DNA of 64,000 nucleotides from Gordonia oryzae (GTDB lineage: Bacteria > Actinomycetota > Actinomycetes > Mycobacteriales > Mycobacteriaceae), in the NCBI RefSeq assembly GCF_003797185.1, contig NZ_RKMH01000007.1, positions 62,001 through 126,000 on the forward strand, read 5' to 3'. This document shows, piece after piece, positions 1 through 8,498 of this stretch. The notes under the pieces are model-generated. The model was given only the letters and a program-made list of their open reading frames with translations. It made no database searches and was not told the DNA's origin. Within the stretch, counting starts at the first letter, position 1. The number at the start of each line of letters is the position of its first letter. A program made the position numbers and the translations under genes.

Positions 1-995
1 TCCGCACGGGCACGAGTCGGGTGCAGGAGGGCATCACGGATGACTGCGGCCCGGATCATCGTCTTGCGGCCCTCGGGCACGACGACCAGCTCACCGGGAT
101 CGAACAGCGCGGTGTCGAACTCCTCGGCGGTGGCCAGCGTGCACCCGGCGGTCGGGCGCGGGTTGCATTCGACCATGTGGTGCACCCCGTCGTCGGTCAT
201 CAGGTAGTCGAAACTCAGTTGTCCGTGCCAATTCAGTTCGCGCGCAATGCGTTGCGCGGTCTCCAGCGACTGCGGCGAATCCACCGACCGAAACACCACA
301 CCCCCGCGGTTGTCGATCGCGAGCGGGTGTTCATAACAGGAGTGCAAGACGACCTCGCCGTGGTGGACCACACTCCAGCTACAGCGGTCGACGCCGGACA
401 GGAATTCCTGGACCAGCCAGGGATTCTCGGGGGTGGGCGTGATGTCGTCAAGTTCGGTCTCGTCGGCAAGCGGTCCGGTGTTGGTGGCGATGTCGAGACC
501 GCCGCGCCCGAAGGCCGCCCGAGCGAACCAGTGATCCCAGCGGCCGGCCGCGGCGCGCAGTTGTGCCGGACTCGTCGCGGTGATCGTCTCGGCGACGGGT
601 AGGCCCAGCCGTGCGCACAGCTCGAAGAAGCCGACCTTGTCGTGCACCATGCGCAGGGTGTCGAAGTCGGGGAAGAACAATTCGACGTCCCGGCCGTCGG
701 CGAGTTGATCGCGATGCTTGGCGAGATAGAAGACCTCCTCGAACATCGGCAGCAGCCAGTTGATCCGCTCGGAGCCGATCATCCCCGCGATGGCGTCGAC
801 ATAGGCCTGGGTTTCCTGGGTGGGGGCAGGCACCACCCTGTGTGTGCTCGCGCCACGCGAATGACTACCCGGGGCCGATCGGAAGGTGTCGGTCGCGACG
901 ACGAACCGGCCTGTCTCCCCCAGTTTGTGGATCTCGTCGACGGCGAAGGGCATCCGGGAGGTGGTGACGAGGATTCTGGGATCGACGGGCGCCAT
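1..995 (-). CDS. ATP-grasp domain protein (3' end cut by window edge)
   Basis: Translating the complement from the ATG at 995 gives an open frame to the window edge (331 codons, no stop). The N-terminus (ILVTTSRMPFAVDEIHKLG) looks like the pre-ATP-grasp nucleotide-like fold. The rest has ATP-grasp features: a WLVQEF strand about 200 residues in, an acidic YLMTDDG loop and the metal/ATP-binding VECNPRPTAG motif. Such proteins ligate a carboxylate to an amine or thiol using ATP; the substrate cannot be told. It is divergent from the MFS gene at 1104, with 108 bp between them that must hold both promoters. The rightward readings over this interval are antisense shadows. Confidence 0.8.
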   Translation of the reverse strand, partial: MAPVDPRILVTTSRMPFAVDEIHKLGETGRFVVATDTFRSAPGSHSRGASTHRVVPAPTQETQAYVDAIAGMIGSERINWLLPMFEEVFYLAKHRDQLADGRDVELFFPDFDTLRMVHDKVGFFELCARLGLPVAETITATSPAQLRAAAGRWDHWFARAAFGRGGLDIATNTGPLADETELDDITPTPENPWLVQEFLSGVDRCSWSVVHHGEVVLHSCYEHPLAIDNRGGVVFRSVDSPQSLETAQRIARELNWHGQLSFDYLMTDDGVHHMVECNPRPTAGCTLATAEEFDTALFDPGELVVVPEGRKTMIRAAVIRDALLHPTRARA

Positions 996-1103
996 GCCAC
1001 GACGGTAGTGCACCGATGGTTCGCCCAGCCGATACTCCGGTCCGCCGGCCGCCGCGCATCACGCCGGTGTGCGCACGCCATCGGGGATACGCTGTGGATC
1101 GTC

Positions 1104-2369
1104 ATGGCTTCCCACACACCGACTCCCGGTCGCGGCGGAGGAGATCCACGTCTCCCGACGCGCCGCACACTCGGAGCTGGGTCGGCGTTCGCGGCCGCCG
1201 TCGCCGCGTTCGCGACGGTGATGATGGGCACCACGCTGCCGACGCCGCTCTATGCGATCTATGGCGCCGAACTGAGCTTCGGCGTCACGACCACGACGGT
1301 GATCTTCGCCGTCTACGCGGCCGGGGTCAGTGCGGCGCTCATTGTGTTCGGCCGCTGGTCTGACGTCATCGGCCGACGGCCGCTGTTACTCGGGGGCGTC
1401 GTCATCTCCGCGATCAGTGCCGTTGTCTTCGTGACTTCGGGCGGGCTCGCCGAACTCCTGGCCGGGCGCGTCATCTCGGGGCTCTCGGCGGGTATCTACA
1501 CCGGCACCGCCACGGCAGCGGTGATCGAACTGGCCCCGCGATCCTGGCAGTCACGCGCTCCGGCGATCGCCACCGCCGCGAACATGGGCGGGCTGGGACT
1601 CGGCCCACTGGTGGCGGGCATTCTCGCGCAGTACGTCCCCGCGCCCCTGCACACCGTCTTCCTGGTCGACCTGGTGGCACTCGCCGTGGTCGGGGTGGCG
1701 ATCTGGTTCGTCGCCGAACCCGCACATCTGCGGCCAGGGGCTCGGCTGAGCGTGCAACGGCTATCGGTGCCACCGCAGGTGCGCGAGGTGTTCACCGGGC
1801 CGGCGATCGCCGCCTTCGCCGGGTTCGCGGTCCTGGGCACCTTCACCGCGGTGGCGCCGTCATTTCTGGCCACGGTGATCGGCATCGACAACCATGCCGC
1901 GGCTGGGGCACTCGTCGCGGTCCTGCTCGCGTCGTCGGCGACCATCCAGATCCTCGGGCGCCACGCGCCTACCGCCACGGCATTGATCGCCGGGTGCGCA
2001 ACGCTCGTCGTCGGAGTGGCTGTCCTGGCCTGGTCACTGGCGGCGGCGTCGCTGACCCTGATGATCGTCGGCGCGGTGATAGCCGGGGCCGGACAAGGCA
2101 TCTCGTTCAGCAAGGGAATGGCGGCGGTGGTCGCGGCGAGCCCAGCCGACCGGCGCGCGGAGGTGACGTCCACCTATTTCGTCGTCGCCTACATCGCACT
2201 GTCGGTCCCGATCATCGGGCAGGGCATCGCCGCGGCGCACTGGGGTCTGGTGACCGCCGGGATCGCCTTCGACATCGGAGTCGGGGTGTTGTGTGCGGTC
2301 GCGATGGTCCTCATCGCCGTCGCGTTGCGCCGGGGCCGATCGGCCGGTGGGGACTCGGCGACGTCCTAG
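1104..2369 (+). CDS. MFS transporter (drug-efflux-like, 12 TM)
   Basis: Major facilitator of 421 residues in the inner membrane, probably a proton-coupled exporter. After a short charged N-terminus (MASHTPTPGR) comes TM1 with ATVMMGTTLPTPLYAIY. The cytoplasmic loop 2-3 signature GRWSDVIGRRPLL (motif A) is clear near residue 85. Hydrophobic segments continue to the end. The ATG at 1104 is chosen because hydrophobic coding begins there; the reading can be extended back to 642, but that extension overlaps the divergent ATP-grasp gene and is compositionally a shadow. The substrate is unknown; the divergent ATP-grasp ligase may make it. Confidence 0.85.
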   Translation: MASHTPTPGRGGGDPRLPTRRTLGAGSAFAAAVAAFATVMMGTTLPTPLYAIYGAELSFGVTTTTVIFAVYAAGVSAALIVFGRWSDVIGRRPLLLGGVVISAISAVVFVTSGGLAELLAGRVISGLSAGIYTGTATAAVIELAPRSWQSRAPAIATAANMGGLGLGPLVAGILAQYVPAPLHTVFLVDLVALAVVGVAIWFVAEPAHLRPGARLSVQRLSVPPQVREVFTGPAIAAFAGFAVLGTFTAVAPSFLATVIGIDNHAAAGALVAVLLASSATIQILGRHAPTATALIAGCATLVVGVAVLAWSLAAASLTLMIVGAVIAGAGQGISFSKGMAAVVAASPADRRAEVTSTYFVVAYIALSVPIIGQGIAAAHWGLVTAGIAFDIGVGVLCAVAMVLIAVALRRGRSAGGDSATS

Positions 2370-2389
2370 TCTGACTCCGGGACACACCT

Positions 2390-4558
2390 TCATCGCAGGC
2401 AGTCGTCGTCCTCACGAGACCCGCCCCCGACACCCGCGTCCTCGAGGGCGGCTACCAGCGCGGCGAACCGCGCGTTCGACGGCAGGTCCTCGACGAGCAC
2501 CGGACGAAGCTCGTCGTCGGCGAGGGGGATACACCAGTTCGGGTACTGATGGCCGTCGGTACCGGGCTGGTTCTGGATGCGCCGCTCGCCGACAGCGTCC
2601 ACCAGCGACACCCCCAGCAGTATCGATGGACTCGCCGCGATCAGTTGGTAGAGCGCGTTGATCGTCCGCGGATCGGTCAGCGGGATGTGCGGTGACCACA
2701 GGCCACGCTCGATCGCCAGCGCGAGGATCGCGTCGCGGTCGCGTTCTTCACGGGCACGGTCGTCGTCTTCGCTCTCGGTGAGCAATCCGAGTTCGGCCCG
2801 CAACGTGATGTGGTCGCCGGCGAGGTAGCCGACCGTCGGCGGCAGATCGTGGGTGGTGACCGAGGTCAGACACAGCTCTCGATACTCCTCCGGCGGGATG
2901 GGCGCGTACTCGCCGTGCTCGAACCACAGGATCGAGCAGCCGAGGATGCCCCGCGCGGCCAGCGTGTCCTGCACCGTGTTCTCGAACACGCCGAGGTCTT
3001 CACCGATGACCACCGCACCGGCGCGTTGTGCCTCCAGCGCGAGGATCCCGATCAACGCGTCGTGGTCGTAGCGCACGTAGGTGCCCTCGTCCGCGGATCG
3101 TCCCTCGGGTATCCACCACAGCCGGAACAGACCGAGAATGTGGTCGACACGCAGACCACCGGCGTGGCGCAGGACGGTCCGCAGCATGTCGCGATAGGCC
3201 GCATATCCCGACTCGGCGAGTCGCCGCGGATGCCACGGTGGCTGATTCCAGTTCTGGCCTTGCTGGTTGAATCCGTCCGGCGGTGCGCCGACCGTCGCGC
3301 CAGTGGCGAGAACCTCGCCGAGCGACCACACGTCGGCACTGTCGCGACCCACTCCGACGGCGAGGTCGGCGATGATGCCGATGCGCATTCCCGCCGCCAG
3401 CGCGGCGTGCTGGGCCCGGGCGAGCTGTTCGTCGCAGATCCATTGCAGCCACATGTGGAACTCGATACGTCCGGCCAGTCGGCGCCGCTCGGTCTCGACA
3501 AAGGCCGGATCACCGAGTTTGTCGGCCCACGCCGGACTGTTGCGGCCGTAGGCCTCGACCAGCGCGCACCACGTGGCGAAATCGCGCAGGCCGGCGCCCT
3601 CACGACGACGGAATTGCCTATATGTTGCGGCCCGCGCCGCTCGCAGCGGGACCGCGTGAATCAGCTCCAACGCGGCCAGCTTTGCGCGGAAGGCCTTGTT
3701 GCGCTTGATCTTCTTCGTCGAGACGTCGTCGGCGACGAAGCTCTTGGCGAGCGCGTCGACACGTTTGCGATCGGCCTTGGGCAGGTCGACGTACTCCGCG
3801 ATGTGGGTGATCGCGATGTAGAGAGGATTGATGAATCGGCGGGTCACCGGCAGATACGGCGAGTTCTCGATCGGCGGCTGCGGCTGCGCCGCGTGCAGCG
3901 GGTTCACCTGGACGAAGTCGGCACCATAGGTGCTGGCCGTCTCGGCCGCGATCTCGGCGAGGTCGGCGAAGTCGCCGACTCCCCAGGACCGTGCGGAGCG
4001 CACCGAATACAGCTGCAGCGCCGTCCCCCACCGCTGTTCACCGCGCAGCGCGTCGGCGGTTCCCAGGCGCCGGGGAGTCACGATCAATGGCGCCGACGCC
4101 GTGGCGGCCCTGATCTCGTCGGTGACCGAAATCATGTGATATCCCGGCGAGAGTTCTTCCGGGACTGCGAAACTCGCCCGTCCGGTGAGCACTCCGTCGA
4201 CGGGGCGCGGTTCCCACCACACGTCGAGTTGTACTGGGCGCAGCCGGTCTCCGGCTTCGGTGGTGACCTCGACATCCACCGGATTGCCGTGGGGAACATG
4301 GACCCAGAACACCGCCGCGTCACCCTCGGTGACCACGGTGACCGGCGGGACCAACGCGCGCCAGTCGGCGATCTCGGCGTCGGCGAGGGCGGCGTCGATC
4401 TCCACATCGGTCTCAGCGGCGATACCCATCGCCGCCAGCACAGCGCGAAGGGTCGCCGCACTCACCTCGTGCTCGGCGGAGTCCCATCCCACATAGCTGG
4501 TCGCCACCCCGGCGCGGTGCGCCAGCTCGGCCAATCGTTGCCCTACCGAATCGGTCAC
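2390..4558 (-). CDS. malQ: 4-alpha-glucanotransferase (amylomaltase)
   Basis: Transfers alpha-1,4-glucan segments between maltodextrins in the cytoplasm (glycogen/maltodextrin metabolism, GH77). 722 residues, the usual size of actinobacterial MalQ, which carries an extra N-terminal region of about 160 residues before the barrel. Catalytic residues expected for GH77 are present: nucleophile D472 in RVDHILG, acid/base E520 in VIGEDLG and D571 in TTHDLPP. The 250s-type loop is seen as PPDGFNQQGQNWNQPPW. It stands alone, facing the MFS gene tail to tail with 20 bp between the stops. Start ATG at 4558. Confidence 0.95.
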   Translation of the reverse strand: MTDSVGQRLAELAHRAGVATSYVGWDSAEHEVSAATLRAVLAAMGIAAETDVEIDAALADAEIADWRALVPPVTVVTEGDAAVFWVHVPHGNPVDVEVTTEAGDRLRPVQLDVWWEPRPVDGVLTGRASFAVPEELSPGYHMISVTDEIRAATASAPLIVTPRRLGTADALRGEQRWGTALQLYSVRSARSWGVGDFADLAEIAAETASTYGADFVQVNPLHAAQPQPPIENSPYLPVTRRFINPLYIAITHIAEYVDLPKADRKRVDALAKSFVADDVSTKKIKRNKAFRAKLAALELIHAVPLRAARAATYRQFRRREGAGLRDFATWCALVEAYGRNSPAWADKLGDPAFVETERRRLAGRIEFHMWLQWICDEQLARAQHAALAAGMRIGIIADLAVGVGRDSADVWSLGEVLATGATVGAPPDGFNQQGQNWNQPPWHPRRLAESGYAAYRDMLRTVLRHAGGLRVDHILGLFRLWWIPEGRSADEGTYVRYDHDALIGILALEAQRAGAVVIGEDLGVFENTVQDTLAARGILGCSILWFEHGEYAPIPPEEYRELCLTSVTTHDLPPTVGYLAGDHITLRAELGLLTESEDDDRAREERDRDAILALAIERGLWSPHIPLTDPRTINALYQLIAASPSILLGVSLVDAVGERRIQNQPGTDGHQYPNWCIPLADDELRPVLVEDLPSNARFAALVAALEDAGVGGGSREDDDCLR

Positions 4559-4690
4559 GACTGCATCGTCTCATCGTCGGGGTCGTGGCGCTCGGAATGC
4601 CGAGGACGGCACCGAGGACGTGAATCGACCGTGGCGTAGCCCACCTGAGCAATTCGCGGGCAGCATGTACTGCCGGGAGTGCGCAATCCC

Positions 4691-5296
4691 ATGTCCGACA
4701 CACGCACCCTCGATCCCGCCACCACCGCTTTCCTCCTCATCGGGGTTCCGAAGGAGTTCACCTCCGACGGCGGTGTGCTGCACGACGCGGTCGCCGAGGT
4801 GATGGACAAGACCAGCATGCGCACCAACACCACCTCGCCGACGCCTGCTGGCCGGGGTGACGATCATGCACGACCCGGTCACCTTCGCTCCCGGCTGCGG
4901 CGAACTCACGCCACACCCGTACAGCCTCGTCAAGGGCGCCGTCGGCGGCAACGCTGTCGGGAAGGGCACCTGGGTGCACAGATTGTCCACGATGTGGCAC
5001 CCGCCAACGGCGACATCTTCATCGAGGGCAAGCACGGACTCAACACCTGCGCCTCCACAGACGCCGATTTCATTCGGCGCAGCAAGGGAATCGAGACGGC
5101 AACCCTCGCCGGACTCCGCGACAACCACTGTGCGGAATCGACAATGCGCTCGGCGTACGACCACGGATATCGGATGATCACGCTCACCGACTGCTCTGCG
5201 GCGACCTCGGTCGCCGAACACGACAACGCGATCTCCTTCGACTACCCGACGCACTCGCATCCGGGCGCCGCGGCTGACGTGCGAGCGGCATTGTGA
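4691..5296 (+). pseudogene. Broken isochorismatase-family cysteine hydrolase
   Basis: Three reading frames together spell an isochorismatase-fold hydrolase. The first frame starts at ATG 4691 (MSDTRTLDPATTAFLLI). The middle lies in another frame from about 4857 (TIMHDPVTFAPGCGELTPHP). The end, from about 4980, returns to the first frame (DDVAPxxGDI-type region, then ESTMRSAY and ITLTDCSAATSVAEHDNAI). Two frameshifts, near 4850 and 4977, therefore break the gene. The family's catalytic Asp in the LLIDVQNEF-type strand is Gly here (LLIGVPKEF). The nucleophile Cys survives in NHCAESTMR. Loss of both frame and Asp argues for real decay rather than a sequencing error. Confidence 0.8.
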
Positions 5297-5309
5297 GCCG
5301 CCTGACTCC

Positions 5310-5430
5310 TCAGAGGTGCAGGTCGCGCTGCCAGATCGCCGCCGTCGCGGCACCGCCGATCAGTCCGGTGGCCACCAGGTAGCCCGCCGAACCCCACCAC
5401 CAGCCGCCACCGCGGTCGGGGTGGCACTCA
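5310..5430 (-). pseudogene. Possible 3' remnant of a small membrane protein gene
   Basis: On the complement a frame ending at the stop at 5310 reads WWWGSAGYLVATGLIGGAAT followed by AAIWQRDLHL, a plausible last transmembrane helix and cytoplasmic tail. No good start or ribosome site lies upstream, and the frame loses coding character before 5430. It sits between a decayed hydrolase and a hairpin, so a truncated relic is likely. No family is recognised. Confidence 0.25.
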
Positions 5431-5461
5431 CGAGTGCTCCACGGTAGGGATGGTGCTCCGC

Positions 5462-5506
5462 ACGACCAGGGTCACGATCACCGTGATCGTCTTGTGACGT
5501 GGTCGT
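5462..5506 (-). terminator. Strong hairpin after the FAD oxidase gene
   Basis: Outer arms ACGACCA (5462-5468) and TGGTCGT (5500-5506) enclose a perfect inner stem ACGATCAC (5474-5481) / GTGATCGT (5483-5490). It lies just beyond the leftward gene that stops at 5522, the right place for its terminator. There is no T-run, as is common in high-GC actinobacteria. Confidence 0.6.
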
Positions 5507-5521
5507 CAGACGCGGCTCCAT

Positions 5522-6892
5522 TCAGCCGAAGAGCACTCCGGGATTGAGCAACCCCTGCGGATCGAGGGCGTCCTTGACGACGCGCATCGTAGCCAGGTCG
5601 ATCGGCGAACGACCGAGTCGGGTCCACGCCGTCTTCGCCCGGCCAATCCCGTGTTCGGCGCTGATGCTGCCGTCAAGCCTGTCGACGACGCCGAAGACCG
5701 CTTCGGTGACGGTGTCGGCCGCCTCGGCCGGGACATCGAGGAGGTTCACGTGGATGTTGCCGTCGCCGACATGCCCGAAGAGGATGGGGCGGCAGGCGAC
5801 GTCGAGATGACCAGGCAAGTCCTGCAATTCGGCGATGGCGTGCGGGAGGGACCGGATCGGGAACGACACGTCGAGTTTGACGACCGGGGTCGTGGTGGCC
5901 CGCGCGATGGCCTCGGTGTGGCCTTCCCGGATCTTCCACAGCGCCCGTGCGGGTCCAGGCTCGAGCACCGCGTCGACGATGCCCTCGGCGTCGTCGAGGA
6001 GGTCGACGACGGCGGTCTCGGTGTCACCGGCACCGGAGACCTCAAGCAGCAGATGGTAGGGAGCGGGGGCGCAGACCGGACGTCGGCTGCCGTGTTCGGC
6101 GACGAGGTCGACACCCTCATGGGTCATGAACTCGGCCGCTTCGATCGCCAGACCTGCCTCGCGGGCCCGCCCGATCAGGGCGAGCGCATCGGCCACCCGC
6201 TCGAGGGCGGCGACGACGACAACGGTGGCCAACGGCGGGCTGACCAACCGGAACAACACTCTGGTGATGATGGCCAGAGTGCCCTCACTCCCGGCGAGAA
6301 GTCCCGGAATGTCATATCCCACATTGTCTTTCACGAGCGGTGACCAGCGCCGCAAGATGTCGCCATTGGCACGGACGGCCTCGATGCCGAGTATCGCCGC
6401 TCGAGTGTTGCCGTGCCGGATCATGCGGATGCCACCGGCGTTGGTGGCGACGACACCGCCCGCGGTGGCGCTGTCCCGGGAGGCGAGGTCAACCGGGAAC
6501 ATCAGTCCGTGGACCGCGGCATGCGCGTCGATGGCGGCGATCGTCGCTCCGGCCTGCGCGCCGACACATCGTCCAATCGGGTCGACCGCGTCGAGATCGG
6601 TCATCCGCGCCGTGCTGAGCACGATGCGTCGGCGCCCCTCTGCGGTCGCCGGTGGCACCGACCCGCCGACGAGGCCGGTGTTGCCACCCTGAATGCAGAT
6701 CTGAATCTTCGCAGCGGCAGCGACTTTCACCACAGCAGCCACCTCGCCGACGGTGCGCGGCCGGACCACCGCGTCGGCGATACCGCTATAGCGGCCCATC
6801 CAGTCAACGAGGTATCCGGACATGGCGTCGCCGTCGGTCAGCACGTTGCGCTCACCGACGATCTCCACCAGAGCCGACTCGACACCGCTCAT
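5522..6892 (-). CDS. FAD-linked 2-hydroxyacid oxidase/dehydrogenase (GlcD/D2HGDH-like)
   Basis: 456 residues, the full length of the FAD_binding_4 plus FAD-oxidase_C family that oxidises glycolate, D-lactate or D-2-hydroxyglutarate. The FAD pyrophosphate loop IQGGNTGLVGGSVPP lies at about residues 71-85, followed by ASRDSATAGGVVATNAGG. The C-terminal half has the family HVGDGNIHVNL metal/substrate motif and the terminal DPQGLLNPGVLFG. The substrate cannot be decided. 15 bp separate it from the upstream NAD(P)-binding protein gene on the same strand, so the two are probably co-transcribed. Confidence 0.9.
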   Translation of the reverse strand: MSGVESALVEIVGERNVLTDGDAMSGYLVDWMGRYSGIADAVVRPRTVGEVAAVVKVAAAAKIQICIQGGNTGLVGGSVPPATAEGRRRIVLSTARMTDLDAVDPIGRCVGAQAGATIAAIDAHAAVHGLMFPVDLASRDSATAGGVVATNAGGIRMIRHGNTRAAILGIEAVRANGDILRRWSPLVKDNVGYDIPGLLAGSEGTLAIITRVLFRLVSPPLATVVVVAALERVADALALIGRAREAGLAIEAAEFMTHEGVDLVAEHGSRRPVCAPAPYHLLLEVSGAGDTETAVVDLLDDAEGIVDAVLEPGPARALWKIREGHTEAIARATTTPVVKLDVSFPIRSLPHAIAELQDLPGHLDVACRPILFGHVGDGNIHVNLLDVPAEAADTVTEAVFGVVDRLDGSISAEHGIGRAKTAWTRLGRSPIDLATMRVVKDALDPQGLLNPGVLFG

Positions 6893-6907
6893 GTCAGTAC
6901 ATTTCGC

Positions 6908-7618
6908 TCAGGCCAGCGCGTTCTCGATCGGGACGTCACCGTCGTTGAACTCGATGACCCGCTTCGCGGTGGCCGGATCGGCGATCACCGCCGCAGCGAC
7001 CGCGGCGACATTGTCGCGGCTGACCTCGCGCTTGGATGTCGGGCTCCCCGATGTTGCGGACCCTGATGTTGCGGACCCTGATGTTCCGGACCCCGCGGAG
7101 GTGTCCAATTCCCCGACCTCGATGCGGCCGGAACCCGGGTCGTCGGTGAGTCGGCTTGGACCGAGAATCGTCCAGGATAGATCCGTGCTCGTAAGATGGC
7201 GGTCAGCCGCAGCCTTGGCCTCGGCATAGGCGAAGAACGAATCTCCCTGGGGGACACCGTGATCGGTCCCGGCACCGAAATATGAGACCATGATGTAGCG
7301 CGGCACACCGGCCGCCCTTGCGGCGTCGATGGAGCGAATCGCGGCATCGCGGTCGACCGCGAAGGTGCGCTCGGGGTCGCCGCCACCCGCACCTGCCGAC
7401 CACACGACGACGTCGGCTCCGGCGAGCACCTCGGCGATGGCCCCGGTGTCGAGGTGCTCCACGTCGGCGAGGACGGGCACGGCTCCGGTCGCGATGATGT
7501 CGCCTCTGTGCGCCTGGTTGCGTATTACCGAGCTGACCGCGTCACCTCGTGCGGTGAGCAGCCGCGCCAGTCGCAGCGCGATCTTCCCATGCCCCCCGAT
7601 GATGATCACTCGTGCCAC
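6908..7618 (-). CDS. NAD(P)-binding atypical SDR (YwnB/YtfG-like)
   Basis: 236 residues with N-terminal Rossmann motif GGHGKIALRLARLL (an atypical-SDR GxxGxxG) and the conserved DVVVWSAGAGGG and PRYIMVSYFGAG segments. Such proteins bind NAD(P)H; some are reductases, others sensors. No catalytic YxxxK is evident, so activity is uncertain. Oddity: between the core and the last helix lies a Ser/Gly/Thr repeat (SGTSGSATSGSATSGSPTS) made by four 15-bp DNA repeats at 7035-7094. Directly upstream of the FAD oxidase. Confidence 0.85.
   Translation of the reverse strand: MARVIIIGGHGKIALRLARLLTARGDAVSSVIRNQAHRGDIIATGAVPVLADVEHLDTGAIAEVLAGADVVVWSAGAGGGDPERTFAVDRDAAIRSIDAARAAGVPRYIMVSYFGAGTDHGVPQGDSFFAYAEAKAAADRHLTSTDLSWTILGPSRLTDDPGSGRIEVGELDTSAGSGTSGSATSGSATSGSPTSKREVSRDNVAAVAAAVIADPATAKRVIEFNDGDVPIENALA
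7035..7094. repeat. Four 15-bp in-frame tandem repeats
   Basis: Units at 7035, 7050, 7065 and 7080. The two middle units are identical (GATGTTGCGGACCCT) and the outer ones are diverged. They add about 20 Ser/Gly/Thr/Ala residues to the SDR protein without shifting its frame. Confidence 0.85.
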
Positions 7619-7791
7619 GGTGCACCTCGTTTTCGTGTTGGGTTGTCATTCGTCTTGGGTTCATCGGGTGCGATCCGTCGCCATCCTGCCCCGCCCCACC
7701 GTAAGCACACGGGCCCGACGGGAAATTCCCATAGCACATCCGAGTCCGCCCGACGTGCACATCGAAGCATCCAGACTTTACCATTCGCTTA

Positions 7792-7803
7792 CTTAGCACT
7801 AAG
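7792..7803. promoter_or_regulatory. Probable MarR operator in its own promoter
   Basis: Perfect inverted repeat CTTAG-CA-CTAAG at 7792-7803. A TATATT -10-like box follows at 7808-7813 and an AAGGAG ribosome site at 7831-7836, ahead of the marR start at 7844. A palindrome between the -35 and -10 positions is the normal arrangement for an autorepressing MarR. Inferred from position and symmetry. Confidence 0.55.
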
Positions 7804-7843
7804 CAACTATATTCGGGGCATACGTCTCGAAAGGAGCCTGCCG

Positions 7844-8425
7844 ATGTCGCCGCGAGCACCGAACACCACAACCATCGTCGAAACGACCATCGCGCCGGTC
7901 ACGCCCGCCACAGACACGCCTGACGTGGCGATTCTCTATCACCATCTGGTCCGGATCACCCGCTCGCTGCGCTCCGGCGGCCAGGGTGTGCTCAGCGCGG
8001 GCGTGGCCTCGGCATTGTGGACGATCATCAATCATGGTCCGCTGCGCCTGTCCGAACTCGCCGATCGCGAATCGGTGACGATGCCGACGATGTCACGCAT
8101 CGTCGCCTCCCTGGAGCAGCAGGGATTCGTCGAGCGGGCGCCGGACCCCGATGACGGGCGGGCGCGACTACTCGTAGCGACCGTGGCAGGCACGGAGCAC
8201 ATCAACCACGCCCGGTCGACGAAGGCCCAGATCCTCGGTACCGCGATGGAACGCCTTGACCCGCAAACGCGCTCGCATCTGACCGAAGGAGTGGTGGCCC
8301 TCGCCGCTGCCCTAACCGACACCGCCCCAACCGACACCGCCCCAACCGACACCGCGCTGTCTCATACCAAGCGCTCCGGCGACGAACTCGCCGATACCCC
8401 CGAGAGCTCGGTTCCACCCCGATGA
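7844..8425 (+). CDS. MarR-family transcriptional regulator
   Basis: 193-residue winged-helix repressor. The DNA-binding core reads LRLSELADRESVTMPTMSRI, then VASLEQQGFVERAPDPDDGR: recognition helix and beta wing with the conserved DxRxxxV-type end. N- and C-terminal tails are Pro/Thr-rich and probably disordered. The C-terminal tail contains a TDTAP repeat produced by three 15-bp units. The ATG at 7844 is preceded by AAGGAG 8 bp away. It sits 73 bp upstream of a DHA2 exporter on the same strand, the common arrangement of a ligand-relieved repressor and the efflux pump it controls. Confidence 0.92.
   Translation: MSPRAPNTTTIVETTIAPVTPATDTPDVAILYHHLVRITRSLRSGGQGVLSAGVASALWTIINHGPLRLSELADRESVTMPTMSRIVASLEQQGFVERAPDPDDGRARLLVATVAGTEHINHARSTKAQILGTAMERLDPQTRSHLTEGVVALAAALTDTAPTDTAPTDTALSHTKRSGDELADTPESSVPPR
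8315..8359. repeat. Three 15-bp tandem repeats in marR tail
   Basis: Unit ACCGACACCGCCCCA at 8315, 8330 and 8345 (last two bases of the third differ). Encodes TDTAP repeats in the C-terminal tail of the MarR protein. Confidence 0.85.
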
Positions 8426-8498
8426 CGGCGCCGCGAGCCGCTCATCCCCGCTCACAGCGCACCCCGACCATCCACCACCGGTATCGCAGGAGACGACA

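Noticed and set aside
2810-4639. 609-codon rightward open frame
   Set aside because: Antisense to malQ, whose catalytic residues and length are unambiguous. Long antisense frames are normal in high-GC DNA.
5242-5427. 61-codon leftward gene
   Set aside because: A different frame ending at 5310 has a clearer membrane-tail pattern, so this one is a shadow.
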